A stretch of 64,000 bases of DNA from assembly GCA_037127315.1 (NCBI GenBank), contig JBBBDQ010000445.1, forward strand, positions 772,501 to 836,500, read 5' to 3'. The position numbers were made by a program, and so were the translations under genes. Under the pieces are notes generated by a model. It ran no database searches. It was not told the origin of the DNA and worked only from the letters and a program-made list of their open reading frames with translations. The stretch comes from Ascarosepion bandense (taxonomy: Eukaryota; Mollusca; Cephalopoda; Sepiida; Sepiidae). Positions 17,628-28,440 of the stretch are shown here, in pieces (within the stretch, counting starts at the first letter, position 1; every line of letters starts with the position of its first letter).

Positions 17628-17683
<56 letters not shown>
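17628..17683. repeat. (AT)n microsatellite
   Basis: Uninterrupted (AT)n abutting the fold-back element. Confidence 0.95.
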
Positions 17684-17687
<4 letters not shown>

Positions 17688-17820
17688 AGAAAAGGTTTTT
17701 GATTTACTACGATTCCAATGGGTAATACATTGACGAGTCGCAATAATAACATCATTATGCAGTGAAATATGAATTACTCTTTGGAATTGTAGTAAATAAA
17801 AAAATATTTTCTAAATTATA
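17682..17820. mobile_element. Small fold-back (MITE-like) element
   Basis: Inverted ends of about 40 bp: TAATTTAGAAAAGGTTTTTG plus ATTTACTACGATTCCAA on the left, and on the right the complement of TAATTTAGAAAATATTTTTT plus ATTTACTACAATTCCAA. The interior is about 55 bp and non-coding. No target duplication could be defined because the left flank is (AT)n. Confidence 0.65.
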
Positions 17821-17914
17821 TTACACTGTTAAATTAAATAAATTAATTTACATTGAGTACTTTTGAGTTCATCTCTATCGGAATTTACCAAAATAATATA
17901 CCAACTGTTCTGCG

Positions 17915-17974
<60 letters not shown>

Positions 17975-18031
17975 TTTAGGAGGTAAAGGGAAAAAACGAG
18001 TATCCACATAAAAGATAAAGTAAATATCACC
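17821..18031. repeat. AT-rich linker and (AT)n at 17917-17972
   Basis: Nothing else recognised. Confidence 0.85.
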
Positions 18032-18335
18032 CGTCAGTCAGTTAAGTGCCACACGTGATACACGCTTGGGCGATCATGTCTCGATAGGGACATGACTGAC
18101 TGGGTAGAAGATTATCCCGCAGTAGGTTGCCATTGCTTTCTGCAATTTGACTGGTTGCCAGCCAAGGCTATAGAACCCAATCTGTCCTGTTATTTAACCC
18201 ATAACTGGAAGGAAGAGACGGATTAATACCTTTCCCATGGGTATTTGTGCGTAAGTGAATGCAATGAATTCAGCTGGAATTCGAACTCGGCTCCTCGATT
18301 TCTCGTTCCGAGCCGATATCACATGCACCACCACC
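18032..18335 (-). mobile_element. SINE-A, full-length minus-strand copy
   Basis: Complete from the 3' end (GTCAGTCAGTTAAGTGCC) through CAATCTGTCCTGTTATTTAA to the tRNA-like head (complement of about 18275-18335, containing the B-box-like GAATTCGAACTC). Same length class as 5941-6256. Confidence 0.85.
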
Positions 18336-18620
18336 CGTAATCAACTTAAAAAAAGACCTCACACCCTCGGGATTGCCTGTTAGTCAACTTCCAATCAAAT
18401 GCGTGACAGAGGGGTATGGGTTGCCTATATAAGTCAGTGTCTGCAGGCTGTTTATTTCAAAATGGGGTGGGGCGCATCAGAGACTGATCAGCTCTGATGG
18501 GGTCGACTTGGGGAGGGGAGTATGATGTTTGAAAGACCCAAAACTGCCCAATGGCCCAATTCAGAAAATCACTGACGACACCCTCCAGCACGGCTAAAAA
18601 AAAAAAAGAGTATATTCAAA
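18336..18620 (+). promoter_or_regulatory. Possible TATA-type core promoter
   Basis: CCTATATAAGTCAG at about 18424-18437 is a good TATA-box match, and the following 150 bp are less AT-rich than their surroundings (AAATGGGGTGGGGCGCATC). No open frame or splice signal convinces me that a gene follows, and a retroelement promoter is equally possible. Confidence 0.2.
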
Positions 18621-19020
18621 GTAATTTTATATACATATATATATTACTTTTCTTTCCTTTTCTTCTTTCTTTTCCTTTTCTTTAAAGAAGTATAATTCTT
18701 TTTTTTTAGATGCAAAATTTCTTTTTTAACCCAGACACCGTGACACCGATATCAATATTTGTCTGCCATTCACTTCCGGCCAAAATTTGAAATTTCTCTC
18801 TCTTAGCCGTTTCCATTGGCTCTTCCCTCTTTATATTTTCTTAATTGTTTTCTCTTCACTTTCTATTTCTTCTGCAGGTTTCCTTTTTCTTTTTCATTTT
18901 TTGATCCCTTTTTCCCTCTTTTTCAATATCTTTTTACCTCGTGTGAAGAAAAAATCCTAGAATGAAGGTAAATTTTTTTAAATTAAAAAAAAATAAAACG
19001 CTTATTACCATCATTATTAA
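18621..19020. other. Pyrimidine-rich unassigned stretch
   Basis: TTTCTTTT-type low-complexity sequence (18640-18720 and 18800-18950), then AT-rich DNA. No gene seen. Confidence 0.5.
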
Positions 19021-19078
19021 CGACCTGATGATAGATTGTTCTTTCAATGTTGAAACAAGATGTACAATTTTGTAGTAG
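19021..19078 (+). ncRNA. Hammerhead ribozyme-like fold, decayed stem II
   Basis: Stem I CGAC/GTAG (three of four pairs), core CTGATGA 19025-19031, stem II with two mismatches (TAGATT/AATGTT), GAAAC 19052-19056, seven-pair stem III (19055-19061 with 19067-19073) and A19074 in a GUA triplet. Confidence 0.52.
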
Positions 19079-19170
19079 TTTGTTGTTTGTACATGTTCTA
19101 AAGTAATAATAATAAATATTCATTGATCTATTTTTATATTGAGCACTATAAAACGTTGCAATTATTTTCT
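19021..19170 (+). mobile_element. Single-arm copy of the hammerhead element
   Basis: It carries one arm of the palindrome at 11842-12051 and its flank (GTACATGTTCTAAAGTAATA, ATTTTTATATTGAGCACTAT), in the opposite orientation to 11790-11922. Its existence as a solo arm shows that the palindromes are joined inverted copies of a simpler unit. Confidence 0.65.
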
Positions 19171-19186
19171 TCCATCTTATTCATTT

Positions 19187-19187
<1 letters not shown>

Positions 19188-19249
<62 letters not shown>
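19188..19249. repeat. (AT)n microsatellite
   Basis: Uninterrupted (AT)n. Confidence 0.95.
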
Positions 19250-19251
<2 letters not shown>

Positions 19252-19691
19252 TTGTAATATTTGTATCTAGTATGTTTTGGATAATAATTAAGAGATACAA
19301 ATATTAACCTGTTAAAACAAACTTTATTTAACTTCGTCTACATTTTTGTGTGAGTCCCTCGTGGCTGGCTAAAATGTCCGCTGGCGGAAGTAGCACGTGT
19401 GGCTGGTGTGAAATCTTTTGAGGAACTAAAAAAAACTGAACTGCTACTAGTTATTGGTCAGTAGGGATGGGCGAGAGAGAGAGAGGGGGGGAGTGAGAGA
19501 TGAAGGGATTTCTGGGATAGTAGTTTGTGACCTAGGTGGAAGCACCTGGAGAAGAGGAGGGAGAAGACAAAGTTAATATGTTTAGGTAGTATTATTTTTT
19601 ACCTCTAGTAAGGGGGTACTACAAGGTATAGTTGTTTCATCTTGCTTTTTTTCTCGTTCCTCTTCTCACTTCCTACCTCTCTCCCCCTCCC

Positions 19692-19725
<34 letters not shown>

Positions 19726-19885
19726 GTGGTACGCATCGTCATAAATGATATTATTGAATGCAGGTCTGGTTGAAGATGAAAGAAATCTCTTTATTTGCGA
19801 AATTGTAAATAATATAATATACCTCCGACTATTTTATTTCTTGTTCCCGGGCAAAATTTGAATATTGTCCAATGTCTTCTGAACA
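19250..19885. other. Unassigned stretch with short GA, CT and CA runs
   Basis: Moderate GC for this window. (GA)n lies near 19470-19500 and (CT)n/(CA)n near 19700-19725. No gene recognised. Confidence 0.4.
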
Positions 19886-19888
19886 CGG

Positions 19889-20190
19889 ATGTGCGTTGTG
19901 GTGCAGTGAATATCGGCTTAGAACGAGAAATCGGAGAGCCAAGTTCGAATATCAGTTGAATTCCTTGCACTCACTTACGCGCAAATATTCATAGGAAAGG
20001 TATTAATCCATCTTATTCCTCCAGTTATAGGTTAAATAACAAGACAGATTGGGTTCTATAGCCTTGGCTGGCAGCCAGTCTACCGCAGAAAGCAATGGCA
20101 ACCTACTGCGGGATAATTTACTATCCAGTCAGTCATGTCTCGAAAGAGACATGATCGCCCAAGCGTGTATCACTTAACTGACTTCGGAAC
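19889..20190 (+). mobile_element. SINE-A, full-length copy
   Basis: Starts GTGCGTTGTGGTGCAGTG, has the body landmarks and the TCTCGAAAGAGACATGATCG hairpin, and ends CACTTAACTGACTTC. The 3' part lacks the usual CACGTATGG segment. Confidence 0.85.
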
Positions 20191-20229
20191 ACAATCAGTT
20201 TTTATGAGATTAACACACAGTTTTATTTT

Positions 20230-20545
20230 TGTATTAATAGAATTGTTTATGTGTATATGTTTGTGTGTATATGTTTGTGTGTATATGAGTGTGTCTATGC
20301 GCGTATATTTGTGTGTGTATGTGTGCATGTGAGTGTGTTTTATGTGCGTGTGCTTGTGTCTATGTGCGTGTGTCTATATGAATGAGTGTTTATATGTGTG
20401 TATAAGTGTGTGTCTGTGTGTATGTATGCGCAGTTAGGTGGGTGTATTTATACGTATGTCTCTGTGTGTATGTGTTTGAGTACGTCTATGTATGTGTATA
20501 CGTGTTTGTGTGAGCATGTGTATGTGTGTATATATGTGTGTTTGA
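20230..20545. repeat. Degenerate (TG)n/(TGTA)n region
   Basis: Irregular TGTGTATATG and GTGTGTCTATG units. Cys/Val/Tyr-rich frames here are compositional. Confidence 0.85.
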
Positions 20546-20897
20546 AAATGTTATTTATTTTTCAAACACTCTCAGTACATTATGGATGGATTAAAAAATC
20601 CACACATTAAGGTTAAAACTAAAGAAAATAATGAACTAATAGCTAATTGAACAGCCGAATTGGCTTATATTGGACATTTGCAACTTTTTACGCACTTTAT
20701 GCCCAGAAAATTTCTCCAAATAAAAGCTTCCTCAAAAACCCTTTCCAAATAAAATATATCCCATATAAAACTTTTCAAATAAAGTCTCTCCTATTAAAAT
20801 ACGTAAAAAAAAAAACCCTCCCCGAATGAAACTTTTCTAAACACCCATTAAAATATTCCCTAATAAAATTTACACACATACACAAACACACACACAC

Positions 20898-20900
<3 letters not shown>
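20546..20900. repeat. Eroded short tandem repeat
   Basis: From about 20700 to 20880 a motif like CCAAATAAAA recurs every 17-25 bp with heavy divergence (CCAAATAAAAGC, CCAAATAAAATA, TCAAATAAAGTC, CTATTAAAATAC). No gene seen in the remainder. Confidence 0.4.
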
Positions 20901-20904
<4 letters not shown>

Positions 20905-20947
<43 letters not shown>

Positions 20948-20975
20948 CAGACAGACAGACTCAGAGAGAGAGAGA
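20905..20975. repeat. (GA)n tract
   Basis: GA dinucleotides interrupted by CAGACAGACAGACTC. Confidence 0.95.
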
Positions 20976-21012
20976 GATTATATTTTTCAATTTTTATCCT
21001 TCTTGTCTTTAT

Positions 21013-21013
21013 A

Positions 21014-21075
<62 letters not shown>

Positions 21076-21086
21076 CAGTCTGTTCA

Positions 21087-21126
<40 letters not shown>

Positions 21127-21137
21127 CTAGTTTTGTA

Positions 21138-21191
<54 letters not shown>

Positions 21192-21203
21192 CTAGTCTTG
21201 TTA

Positions 21204-21265
<62 letters not shown>

Positions 21266-21276
21266 CTAGTCTTGTA

Positions 21277-21330
<54 letters not shown>

Positions 21331-21341
21331 CTAGTCTTGTA

Positions 21342-21400
<59 letters not shown>

Positions 21401-21414
21401 CTCCTAGTATTGTA

Positions 21415-21469
<55 letters not shown>

Positions 21470-21488
21470 CCATCTACTTCTCTCTCTT

Positions 21489-21519
<31 letters not shown>

Positions 21520-21540
21520 CTCTATCTATCTATCTCCTTG
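21013..21540. repeat. (TATC)n array with spacers
   Basis: Six TATC blocks separated by short spacers: CAGTCTGTTCATATC once, then CTAGTCTTGTAATTA and its variants. It ends in (CT)n mixed with TATC. Confidence 0.95.
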
Positions 21541-22195
21541 TCTTTCTACAACACTTTTGTTTGTGCCCTCTTTCACACCCACTTTAGACCACCTTAATCC
21601 ACTTACTTTCCTATCTGCCCGCCCCTTGGAAGATAACATCATTCTTCCTTACGTCATCCGTACATTAACATTTACGCTTGCCACAAGTAAGTTTATTCAA
21701 ACAACCGAACGCCATCTTGTTAGCACCAATGTCAACGCTGTCATTTCCAACCTCCTCTTCATTTTTAACGCACGGTGTTTTGTTTGGCAGCTGGTTGTCT
21801 ACACGGCCACGAGGAAAAGGAAACAACTCACGTCACTCATCTTCCCTCCATATATAACACGCACACCGGCCATATATCTGGCGGTTCTGAGGTAACACTG
21901 CCCTTTAAGTTCTTTGCTTGCCAAACAAACGACTCTTATTTATTTTACGGGATTTGTCCAGAAAATAAACATCCATTTAAGATCAACGAAAAAGTAGCCT
22001 CCCTAGGGATGGTGGGGCTGTGAAAAAATATCGCATGACATATGCTGTGATTCATTTTTTTTTATTTTACTAAAATTTACACACATGGCTTAAGAGACAC
22101 GCAAGGGAGAGGATTGCTGAATACGTTTGTGTTGACGTAAGAGAATTAAATAAGTGCTTATTATGAGGTTAAGAGAGTTGTCCAAAGACATCTGT
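21541..22195 (+). other. Unassigned stretch with two unsupported open frames
   Basis: Less AT-biased than its surroundings. Overlapping plus-strand frames of 112 codons (21557-21895) and 82 codons (21775-22023) show no domain, signal peptide or membrane segment that I recognise, and no splice context persuades me. If the window holds an exon at all, this is a place to look with RNA data, but I do not call one. Confidence 0.3.
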
Positions 22196-22209
22196 CTTTC
22201 TCAGTCTGC

Positions 22210-22210
22210 T

Positions 22211-22265
<55 letters not shown>

Positions 22266-22276
22266 CAGTTTCTTCA

Positions 22277-22318
<42 letters not shown>

Positions 22319-22345
22319 GCTATCTATCTATCTATCTATCTATAC
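22210..22345. repeat. (TATC)n array with CAGTTTCTTCATATC spacer
   Basis: Two TATC blocks around a spacer one or two changes from the CAGTCTGTTCATATC spacer of the other arrays. Confidence 0.95.
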
Positions 22346-22439
22346 CCTACCACAAACTCTAAGCAAATAAAAAGAAAATTAGAATGCTTTTAGAATTTTA
22401 TTACCCTGGCAGATAACATTTCAATTGATCAACTTATGG

Positions 22440-22699
22440 ATCGGTATTAACAGACAGAAACATACGAATAGACACACAGACAGACACAGGTTTTGACAGA
22501 CAGTGAGATAAGGAAAGGCTGAGATAGAAAGATGGACAGTGATGACATGAACAGACAGACAAATGGACAGGAAGATGCGAACAGTGAAACAGAGTGGTAC
22601 GAACAGATAGACAGAAACAGACAGACAGGCACTAACAAACACCAACGGACAGAGACATATGAATAAACAAAGACAGGTAGACAGATATATGAACAGAGA

Positions 22700-22776
<77 letters not shown>

Positions 22777-22840
22777 TTATTGACAGAGAGAAAAGGAAAG
22801 TCAGAGACAAACAGAGGGAGATATGAGCAGATAGACCATT
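22440..22840. repeat. Degenerate ACAGACAG region and (CA)n
   Basis: GACAGACAGANAC-type repeats on both sides of a long (AC)n at about 22698-22773. The minus-strand frames are CVCV translations of the microsatellite. Confidence 0.9.
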
Positions 22841-22884
22841 TTTGGCGTAAAAAAATGATTTTGCGTTTGGAGCTGATCAAGTGA

Positions 22885-23035
22885 TTGAATTAGTTCTATA
22901 GCCTTGGCTGGCAACCAGTCTACCGCAGAAATAATAGCAACCTATTGCGGGATAACCTTCTGCCCAGTCAGTCATGTCTCTTTCGAGACATGATCGCCCA
23001 AAGCGTGTATTACGTATGGTACTTAACTGATTCTG
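22885..23035 (+). mobile_element. SINE-A, 3' half
   Basis: Begins TTCTATAGCCTTGGCTGGCA and ends near GGTACTTAACTGATTC. The 5' tRNA-like half is missing, as usual for 5'-truncated or recombined copies. Confidence 0.8.
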
Positions 23036-23099
23036 CCTCCACAACAATGTCCACTTCTACTAGTTGCTCGCCTTTATTTTTTTTTTTCACTCGGCCGTA

Positions 23100-24250
23100 A
23101 TAAATTTGTTGGGATTTCATAACTTCATTCTTGCGTGCCCTTTTGACTGCGCCCTATAGCGTGAGTTCGGATGTCATTACAAGGATCCCATATAATTTTA
23201 CTTCTCTGCACCCCAATACGATTCTGTGTCGTATGAACTCGTCTTCGAGTCCCCTGAAATCGCATGTCTCCGCTAAAACTGTAGGTCATTGACAAAAGTA
23301 TAGCGGTACCACTATCATTTGTACCTACACACTCACATACATTCACACATAACACCACTTTGTTAAACGGTGATTGGCTAAATATTAGCCAATCAGATCG
23401 TTCGCACATGAAAACCTACTTTTCCCGCGCTGTCAAGCCGATCTAACAAGCGACTATTTAAGCAACGCATCCATGTGTTGTATCTCCAGTGAGGTCCCGG
23501 CTGCCGAGGCAGTTGCGAACATACGTTATAATTCTCACTCACACACCCACACCCGACTGCAGGTAGCAGTCGGCGGTGCGCGAAATTCTCTCTCACACCC
23601 GCACACATCCTTAGTGAGATTTCAGATGCCTAACGAATCCTTGTCAATTGAAATATCTTACTCACACATACACACACGCAGACATACAATGAAAATTCAA
23701 CTGTTAAATCACTGTCAGTTGGATACCAACCAAACACATCTAAGAACACGCCGATACAAACATTTGAACTCAACACTTTTGAACTATCTTACAGAACATT
23801 ATATCAATAATTTTCCCTTCCGAATAAGATTTTATCAGAATGAACCTTTCCCAAGAACATTTATTTATTGACCTTTTCTCAAATTGCTGTCAATGGGAGA
23901 AAACTCTTTATCTTTCTACGTTGTTAAATGCATGCTTTTCTCTAATGAATGTAAAATTGTTAATGTATGTATATTTTAGTTGCAATTCATCGTTGGTTAT
24001 TCTTTTCACGAGTCTTATGTATTTTCTAATTCTAAATATGAATGAATGTGGAGGTTCCCGCTATATTTTCATCCTTGGCACTGTCACCCATAAGGGTGTC
24101 TATAGTGGGTTATCCATTCTTTTCCAGTTTATAGTGAAGGGTAGTTGTATACTGTTGCAGATTAACGGAATTTGGCCTCGTTGTAGATAGCCCACTATAA
24201 GTCATAAAAGATTAGAATTTAAGAAAAGCAAATTAAGTTTAGAAATAACA
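23100..24250 (+). promoter_or_regulatory. Possible promoter with paired CCAAT boxes
   Basis: At 23371-23393 GATTGGCTAA and TTAGCCAATC form a 10-bp inverted repeat with a 3-bp centre, giving two opposed CCAAT boxes (NF-Y type sites). A TATA-like CTATTTAAG follows at about 23453. A 132-codon plus-strand frame starts at 23473 and a 116-codon frame at 23840; neither shows a motif I know, and CACACA-rich sequence makes parts of them suspect. The surrounding 23100-23650 is GC-richer than most of the window. A retroelement promoter is an alternative. Confidence 0.25.
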
Positions 24251-24254
24251 TTTT

Positions 24255-24572
24255 ATATATCAGTCAGTTAAGTGCCAAACGTGATACACGCTTGGGCGAT
24301 CATGTCTCGAAAGAGAGAGACATGACTGACTGGGCAGAAGATTATCCCGCAGTAGGTTGGCATTGTTTTCTGCGGTAGACTGATTGCCGAGCAAGGCTAT
24401 AGAACCCAATCTGTCCTATTATTTAACCCATAACTAGGGGGAAGAGACAAATTAATACCTTTCCCAAGGGTATTTGCGCGTAAGTGAATGCAAGGAATTC
24501 AACTGGAATTTGAACTCGGCTCTCCGATTTCTCGTTCCGAGCCGATATCCACTGTGTCACAACGCACATGAC
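24255..24572 (-). mobile_element. SINE-A, full-length minus-strand copy
   Basis: Complete from CAGTCAGTTAAGTGCC to the tRNA-like head (complement of about 24510-24572). It has an extra GAGA in the TCTCGAAAGAGAGAGACATG hairpin. Confidence 0.85.
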
Positions 24573-25540
24573 ATATTTATATATACACATATCAATTAAG
24601 GGTTTTACAATTAAAGTAATACTTGAAGTATAGGTCTACCGGACGTTCAACTGTCCATGGCAATAAAATGCTGAAAGAGAATTAATGCTTAGGAATGTGG
24701 GAGCGTTGTAAGTAAGTGATGTCTTTGATGTATTCGCTCCTTAGGTCAGTAAGTAGTTTTGAGACAGGGACGAAGAAAAAGGCAGGTGAAGGCGACGAGC
24801 ATAGTAAGCCACTTGACTTGGTCAAGGGAGATACTAATTACTCTCGTCTGTCTCCGTCGGTCTGTCTGTCGATGCTTTCTGTATCGGTTTTTATATCTTC
24901 TTTTTGGATCGCAGTAGATCATTTGGGAATTCATATCCGTATTTGATTCTGGGCTTCCCATTGGCTGATAAATAAAATTCGCGTAGGCTCACGAACTGGA
25001 AATTTAATATTTAATTAATTTTTAGTTTTCAACCGGAACATCTGCGCGAACCCGGATGCGCACCGACGAGTTTTTGTCATTTGCTTTCTGGTCGTTAGAG
25101 TGCAAACATCCGGTCCCTCGGTTTTGCTCGGTCGGTATCACCACATGTCCACTTGGACTCTTTCGAGCTATTCCTCGAGACCAGACACGGTTCTGTAATG
25201 AGTGAATTTCTTTGTCCTTTTTATCCTGGCCGGTCGAACGGGAAAAGATCTGGCGTCAACGTTTTCCTATTCATTATATATATATTTTTTAATTCCATTT
25301 CCTGGCTTGAATATTATCTTTTGTTTGACGTAAACATGTACTACTTCTCTGTCGTTCCATTATTCTACGTTCGGTTTCATTAAAATCCCGCTTCTGACAA
25401 CAAGTTATGAAGCAACTCATTTGTGTTAGGTTTCAGATCAAAGATGGCGGCCACAGCCCCCTTTTATTTATCTTTTTTTTTGGGGGGGTTACAGGGGGAA
25501 CGTTGATCACGGTGTAAGGGGAGTAACTCTGTTTAGTTAA
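24573..25540. other. Unassigned 1-kb stretch, relatively GC-rich in part
   Basis: Contains AAGATGGCGGCC at about 25440, which fits the YY1-type motif found downstream of some start sites, and CCGG/GCGAACCCGGATGCGC sequence near 25040-25070. Short frames (76 codons at 24716 and 25153) have no recognisable domains. No gene called. Confidence 0.35.
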
Positions 25541-25703
25541 ATAGACTAGTATGGCACAGACAAATACAGACAGAAACAAACAGAGACATGCAAATAAACA
25601 GAGACGGACAGAAATAGACAAGTAAGAGAGATATGAAAAGACAGAGACAGATAATAACATATAAACAAAGACAGAGAAATATAAATAGACAGACAGGGAG
25701 ATC

Positions 25704-25762
<59 letters not shown>

Positions 25763-25875
25763 TTCTGTTCATATCTATCTGTCACAATCTGTTCTTATCT
25801 GTTTATCTAATTAACACATGTAAACAGACTGACAGATGTGAACATAAAAAACAGGGAGATACGAACAAACAGACG

Positions 25876-25932
<57 letters not shown>

Positions 25933-25943
25933 CAGTATGTTCA

Positions 25944-26013
<70 letters not shown>

Positions 26014-26099
26014 CAGAGATACAGAGAGAGATAAAGACCATTCTGTTCATTATCTATGTATTTATCGCTTCTGCTTCTATCTATCTATCTATCTATCGA

Positions 26100-26139
<40 letters not shown>

Positions 26140-26339
26140 GAAAGTGAGAGAAAGAGGAGAAAGAGAGAGGAGAAATCTAAGTCTGTTCATATCTATCTAT
26201 TTCAGTCTGTTTATATCTATCTATCTATCTATCTATATAGAGAGAGAGAGGGAGAGAGAAAGAGAGAGAGGAGAGAGAGAGAGGAGAAATCTAAGTCTGT
26301 TCATATCTATCTATCTATCTATCTATCTCGGTCTGTTCA

Positions 26340-26376
<37 letters not shown>

Positions 26377-26411
26377 CAGCCTGTTCATATCTATCTATCT
26401 CAGTCTGTTCA

Positions 26412-26460
<49 letters not shown>

Positions 26461-26500
26461 CAGTCTGTTCATATCTATCTATCTATCTATGCTTTATTTG
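25541..26500. repeat. Alternating (TATC)n, (GA)n and degenerate CAGA repeats
   Basis: (GA)n at 25711-25757, 25979-26010, 26096-26180 and 26237-26286, alternating with TATC blocks. TATC blocks are joined by CAGTCTGTTCATATC (or GGTCTGTTCATATC, AGCCTGTTCATATC). The junction GAGGAGAAATCTAAGTCTG occurs at about 26169 and 26280, and again at about 26901, so whole blocks were duplicated. Confidence 0.92.
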
Positions 26501-26812
26501 GTGTATGCTCGCATTGTCGCATCCCGTAAAGACTCAAATCGTCAAAGATGATTTGACCAACCTTTATTTTACAGCAAGAGCCCTGCCTTTTTCCGGTTCT
26601 TTTTAGTCTTCTCCCCAGTATTGCTTAACTTCGTTTAAGATAACCTGACTGGGGCCACCCAGTGAGATCTGAAGGTTTTCCTTTTTTTCCTCCGAACCAA
26701 TTTGTTTGCGTGTCAATCTTGCTAACTGAGGCAAGCGCTCAGTGTTCCCGAGGTCTTTATATTTGATTGTGTCTTCTGGTCTCCTTGTCTCCCCCTCTTT
26801 TCCTCTTATCTC
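26501..26812. other. Unassigned unique insert inside the microsatellite field
   Basis: About 300 bp without simple repeats (GTATGCTCGCATTGTCGCAT to CTCTTATCTC). No gene or known element recognised. Confidence 0.4.
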
Positions 26813-26813
26813 T

Positions 26814-26901
<88 letters not shown>

Positions 26902-26921
26902 GAGAAATCTAAGTCTGTTCA

Positions 26922-26978
<57 letters not shown>

Positions 26979-26989
26979 CGGTCTGTTCA

Positions 26990-27034
<45 letters not shown>

Positions 27035-27160
27035 CAGCCTGTTCCTATCTATCTATCTGTCTGTCAATCTGTTTATATCTTTTTATCTAAACACACAGGT
27101 AGGTATAAACAGACTGACAGATACGAACATAGAAAAACATGGACATACGAACACATAGAC

Positions 27161-27206
<46 letters not shown>
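26813..27206. repeat. (GA)n, (TATC)n with spacer, (GA)n
   Basis: (GA)n to about 26905, TATC blocks with GGTCTGTTCATATC and AGCCTGTTCCTATC spacers to about 27062, degenerate CAGACTGACAGATA, then (GA)n at 27164-27206. Confidence 0.93.
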
Positions 27207-27208
<2 letters not shown>

Positions 27209-27539
27209 TGCAAACAAAACTGACAGGGACAAAAACACTGATATTTCTATTTATGCATTTAAGGTTCTATTATTTTCATTGCATTTCTGTCTTCTCATCT
27301 TTTCTTTGTCACCTTACTCGTTGATCGCCCATTATTCTTTGGGACTGAATACAGACGGTTTATTTTTGTTTGGCACATGCGCAGAAGAGACAAAAGAATT
27401 CACGTAATCTTTCCTATTCAGAATAATCACACTTTCGGGTTAGTATTTTGGCTCGTAATCATTGTATACTCACGAAAAAATCATTTTATACTCAGGTAAA
27501 ATTATTCTTCAAACATACAAGTACAAAGTCTCTCTCTCT

Positions 27540-27605
<66 letters not shown>

Positions 27606-27712
27606 TTTTTAATCAGACATTTATTTTTATTACTTCAAAAGATATTTTAGTGGATACCCGTGTTTGAAATAAAAGAGCCCCTTTTTTTAAATTTTGAACC
27701 GTGTGTATTAAA
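27207..27712. other. Unassigned stretch with (CA)n at 27541-27604
   Basis: No gene seen. The (CA)n is about 32 units long and follows a short (CT)n. Confidence 0.6.
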
Positions 27713-27839
27713 ATATGCGATGTGGTGCAGTGGATATCAGCTCGGAACGAGAAATTGGGGAGCCGAGTTTGAATTCCAGTTGAATTCATTGTTTTCACTT
27801 CCCCGCAAAAACTCTTTGGGAAAGTTCTAATCTGTCATT

Positions 27840-27907
<68 letters not shown>

Positions 27908-28082
27908 CAGAGGCCGTAAGATTCAGAAATAGATAGGGTTCTATAGCTGAGATTCAAGACTGATTGGTTTCTGTAGCCTTGGTTGGCAACTAGTCTACCG
28001 CGGAAAATAATGTCAACCTACTGCAGGAAAAACCTTTGCCTAGTCAGTCATCACGTATGCCACTGACTGACTGACTGACTGT
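27713..28082 (+). mobile_element. SINE-A split by an (AT)n tract
   Basis: The 5' part (GCGATGTGGTGCAGTGGATA to about 27840) and 3' part (GTTCTATAGCTGAGATTCAA to the GACTGACTGACTG end at about 28082) are separated by (AT)n (27843-27904) and about 35 bp. The break falls where other copies read CCCTCCAGTTATGGGTTAAA, so the (AT)n arose or inserted inside the SINE. Confidence 0.75.
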
Positions 28083-28194
28083 CTGTATTAGATCTACCAT
28101 CCTGCCCACTCGAAAAAACTTCTTATTTTTTTTACAGTACGTTTCCCCCTGTAGAAGTCACGGGGGTCACTGGAGGTATTAGGTTACATTAAGG

Positions 28195-28440
28195 GTTACT
28201 TTATATGGGTAGGAGTGGGCAATAACGGTTGACTTAAACTTGAAAAAATCAGAATTGTAGTGATCGGGGAAACATTCTCTTGCGAGTCTGTTCCATAGAG
28301 CCGTGGTTTGTGAAAGAATCTGTTTGAGTGGAACTTCCTTCCCGATGATGGATGGAATACGGTGGTTTGCTACTATGTAAGTGGTTTGGCGGGTTTTATC
28401 CGTGAAGGCCAGCTGATTTAGGTGTTGTGCATCATTGAAG
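28195..28440 (-). pseudogene. LINE reverse transcriptase C-terminal fragment
   Basis: The minus-strand frame from about 28439 down to the stop at 28199-28201 has no internal stop over about 80 codons. It ends with TTALWNRLARECFPDHYNSD followed by FFKFKSTVIAHSYPYK. The pattern aLWN-lP-x-cFP-xx-Yn-xx-FK-xx-v-xx-h is the usual extreme C-terminus of non-LTR retrotransposon reverse transcriptase proteins in invertebrates. Upstream, beyond 28441, an in-frame stop interrupts and I see no RT catalytic motif, so only the 5'-truncated tail survives. It lies directly 3' of a SINE-A copy on the other strand, with no evident functional link. Confidence 0.72.

Noticed and set aside
21557..22023. Two overlapping open frames as a small gene
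   Set aside because: No recognisable domain, signal peptide or splice evidence; lengths are within what random sequence of this composition gives.
25438..25450. AAGATGGCGGCC as a gene start with YY1 site
   Set aside because: The frame from that ATG is short and no other promoter element or conserved frame supports it.
25633..27090. Long frames with Arg-Glu and Ile-Tyr-Leu-Ser repeats
   Set aside because: They are (GA)n and (TATC)n translated; there is no non-repetitive core.
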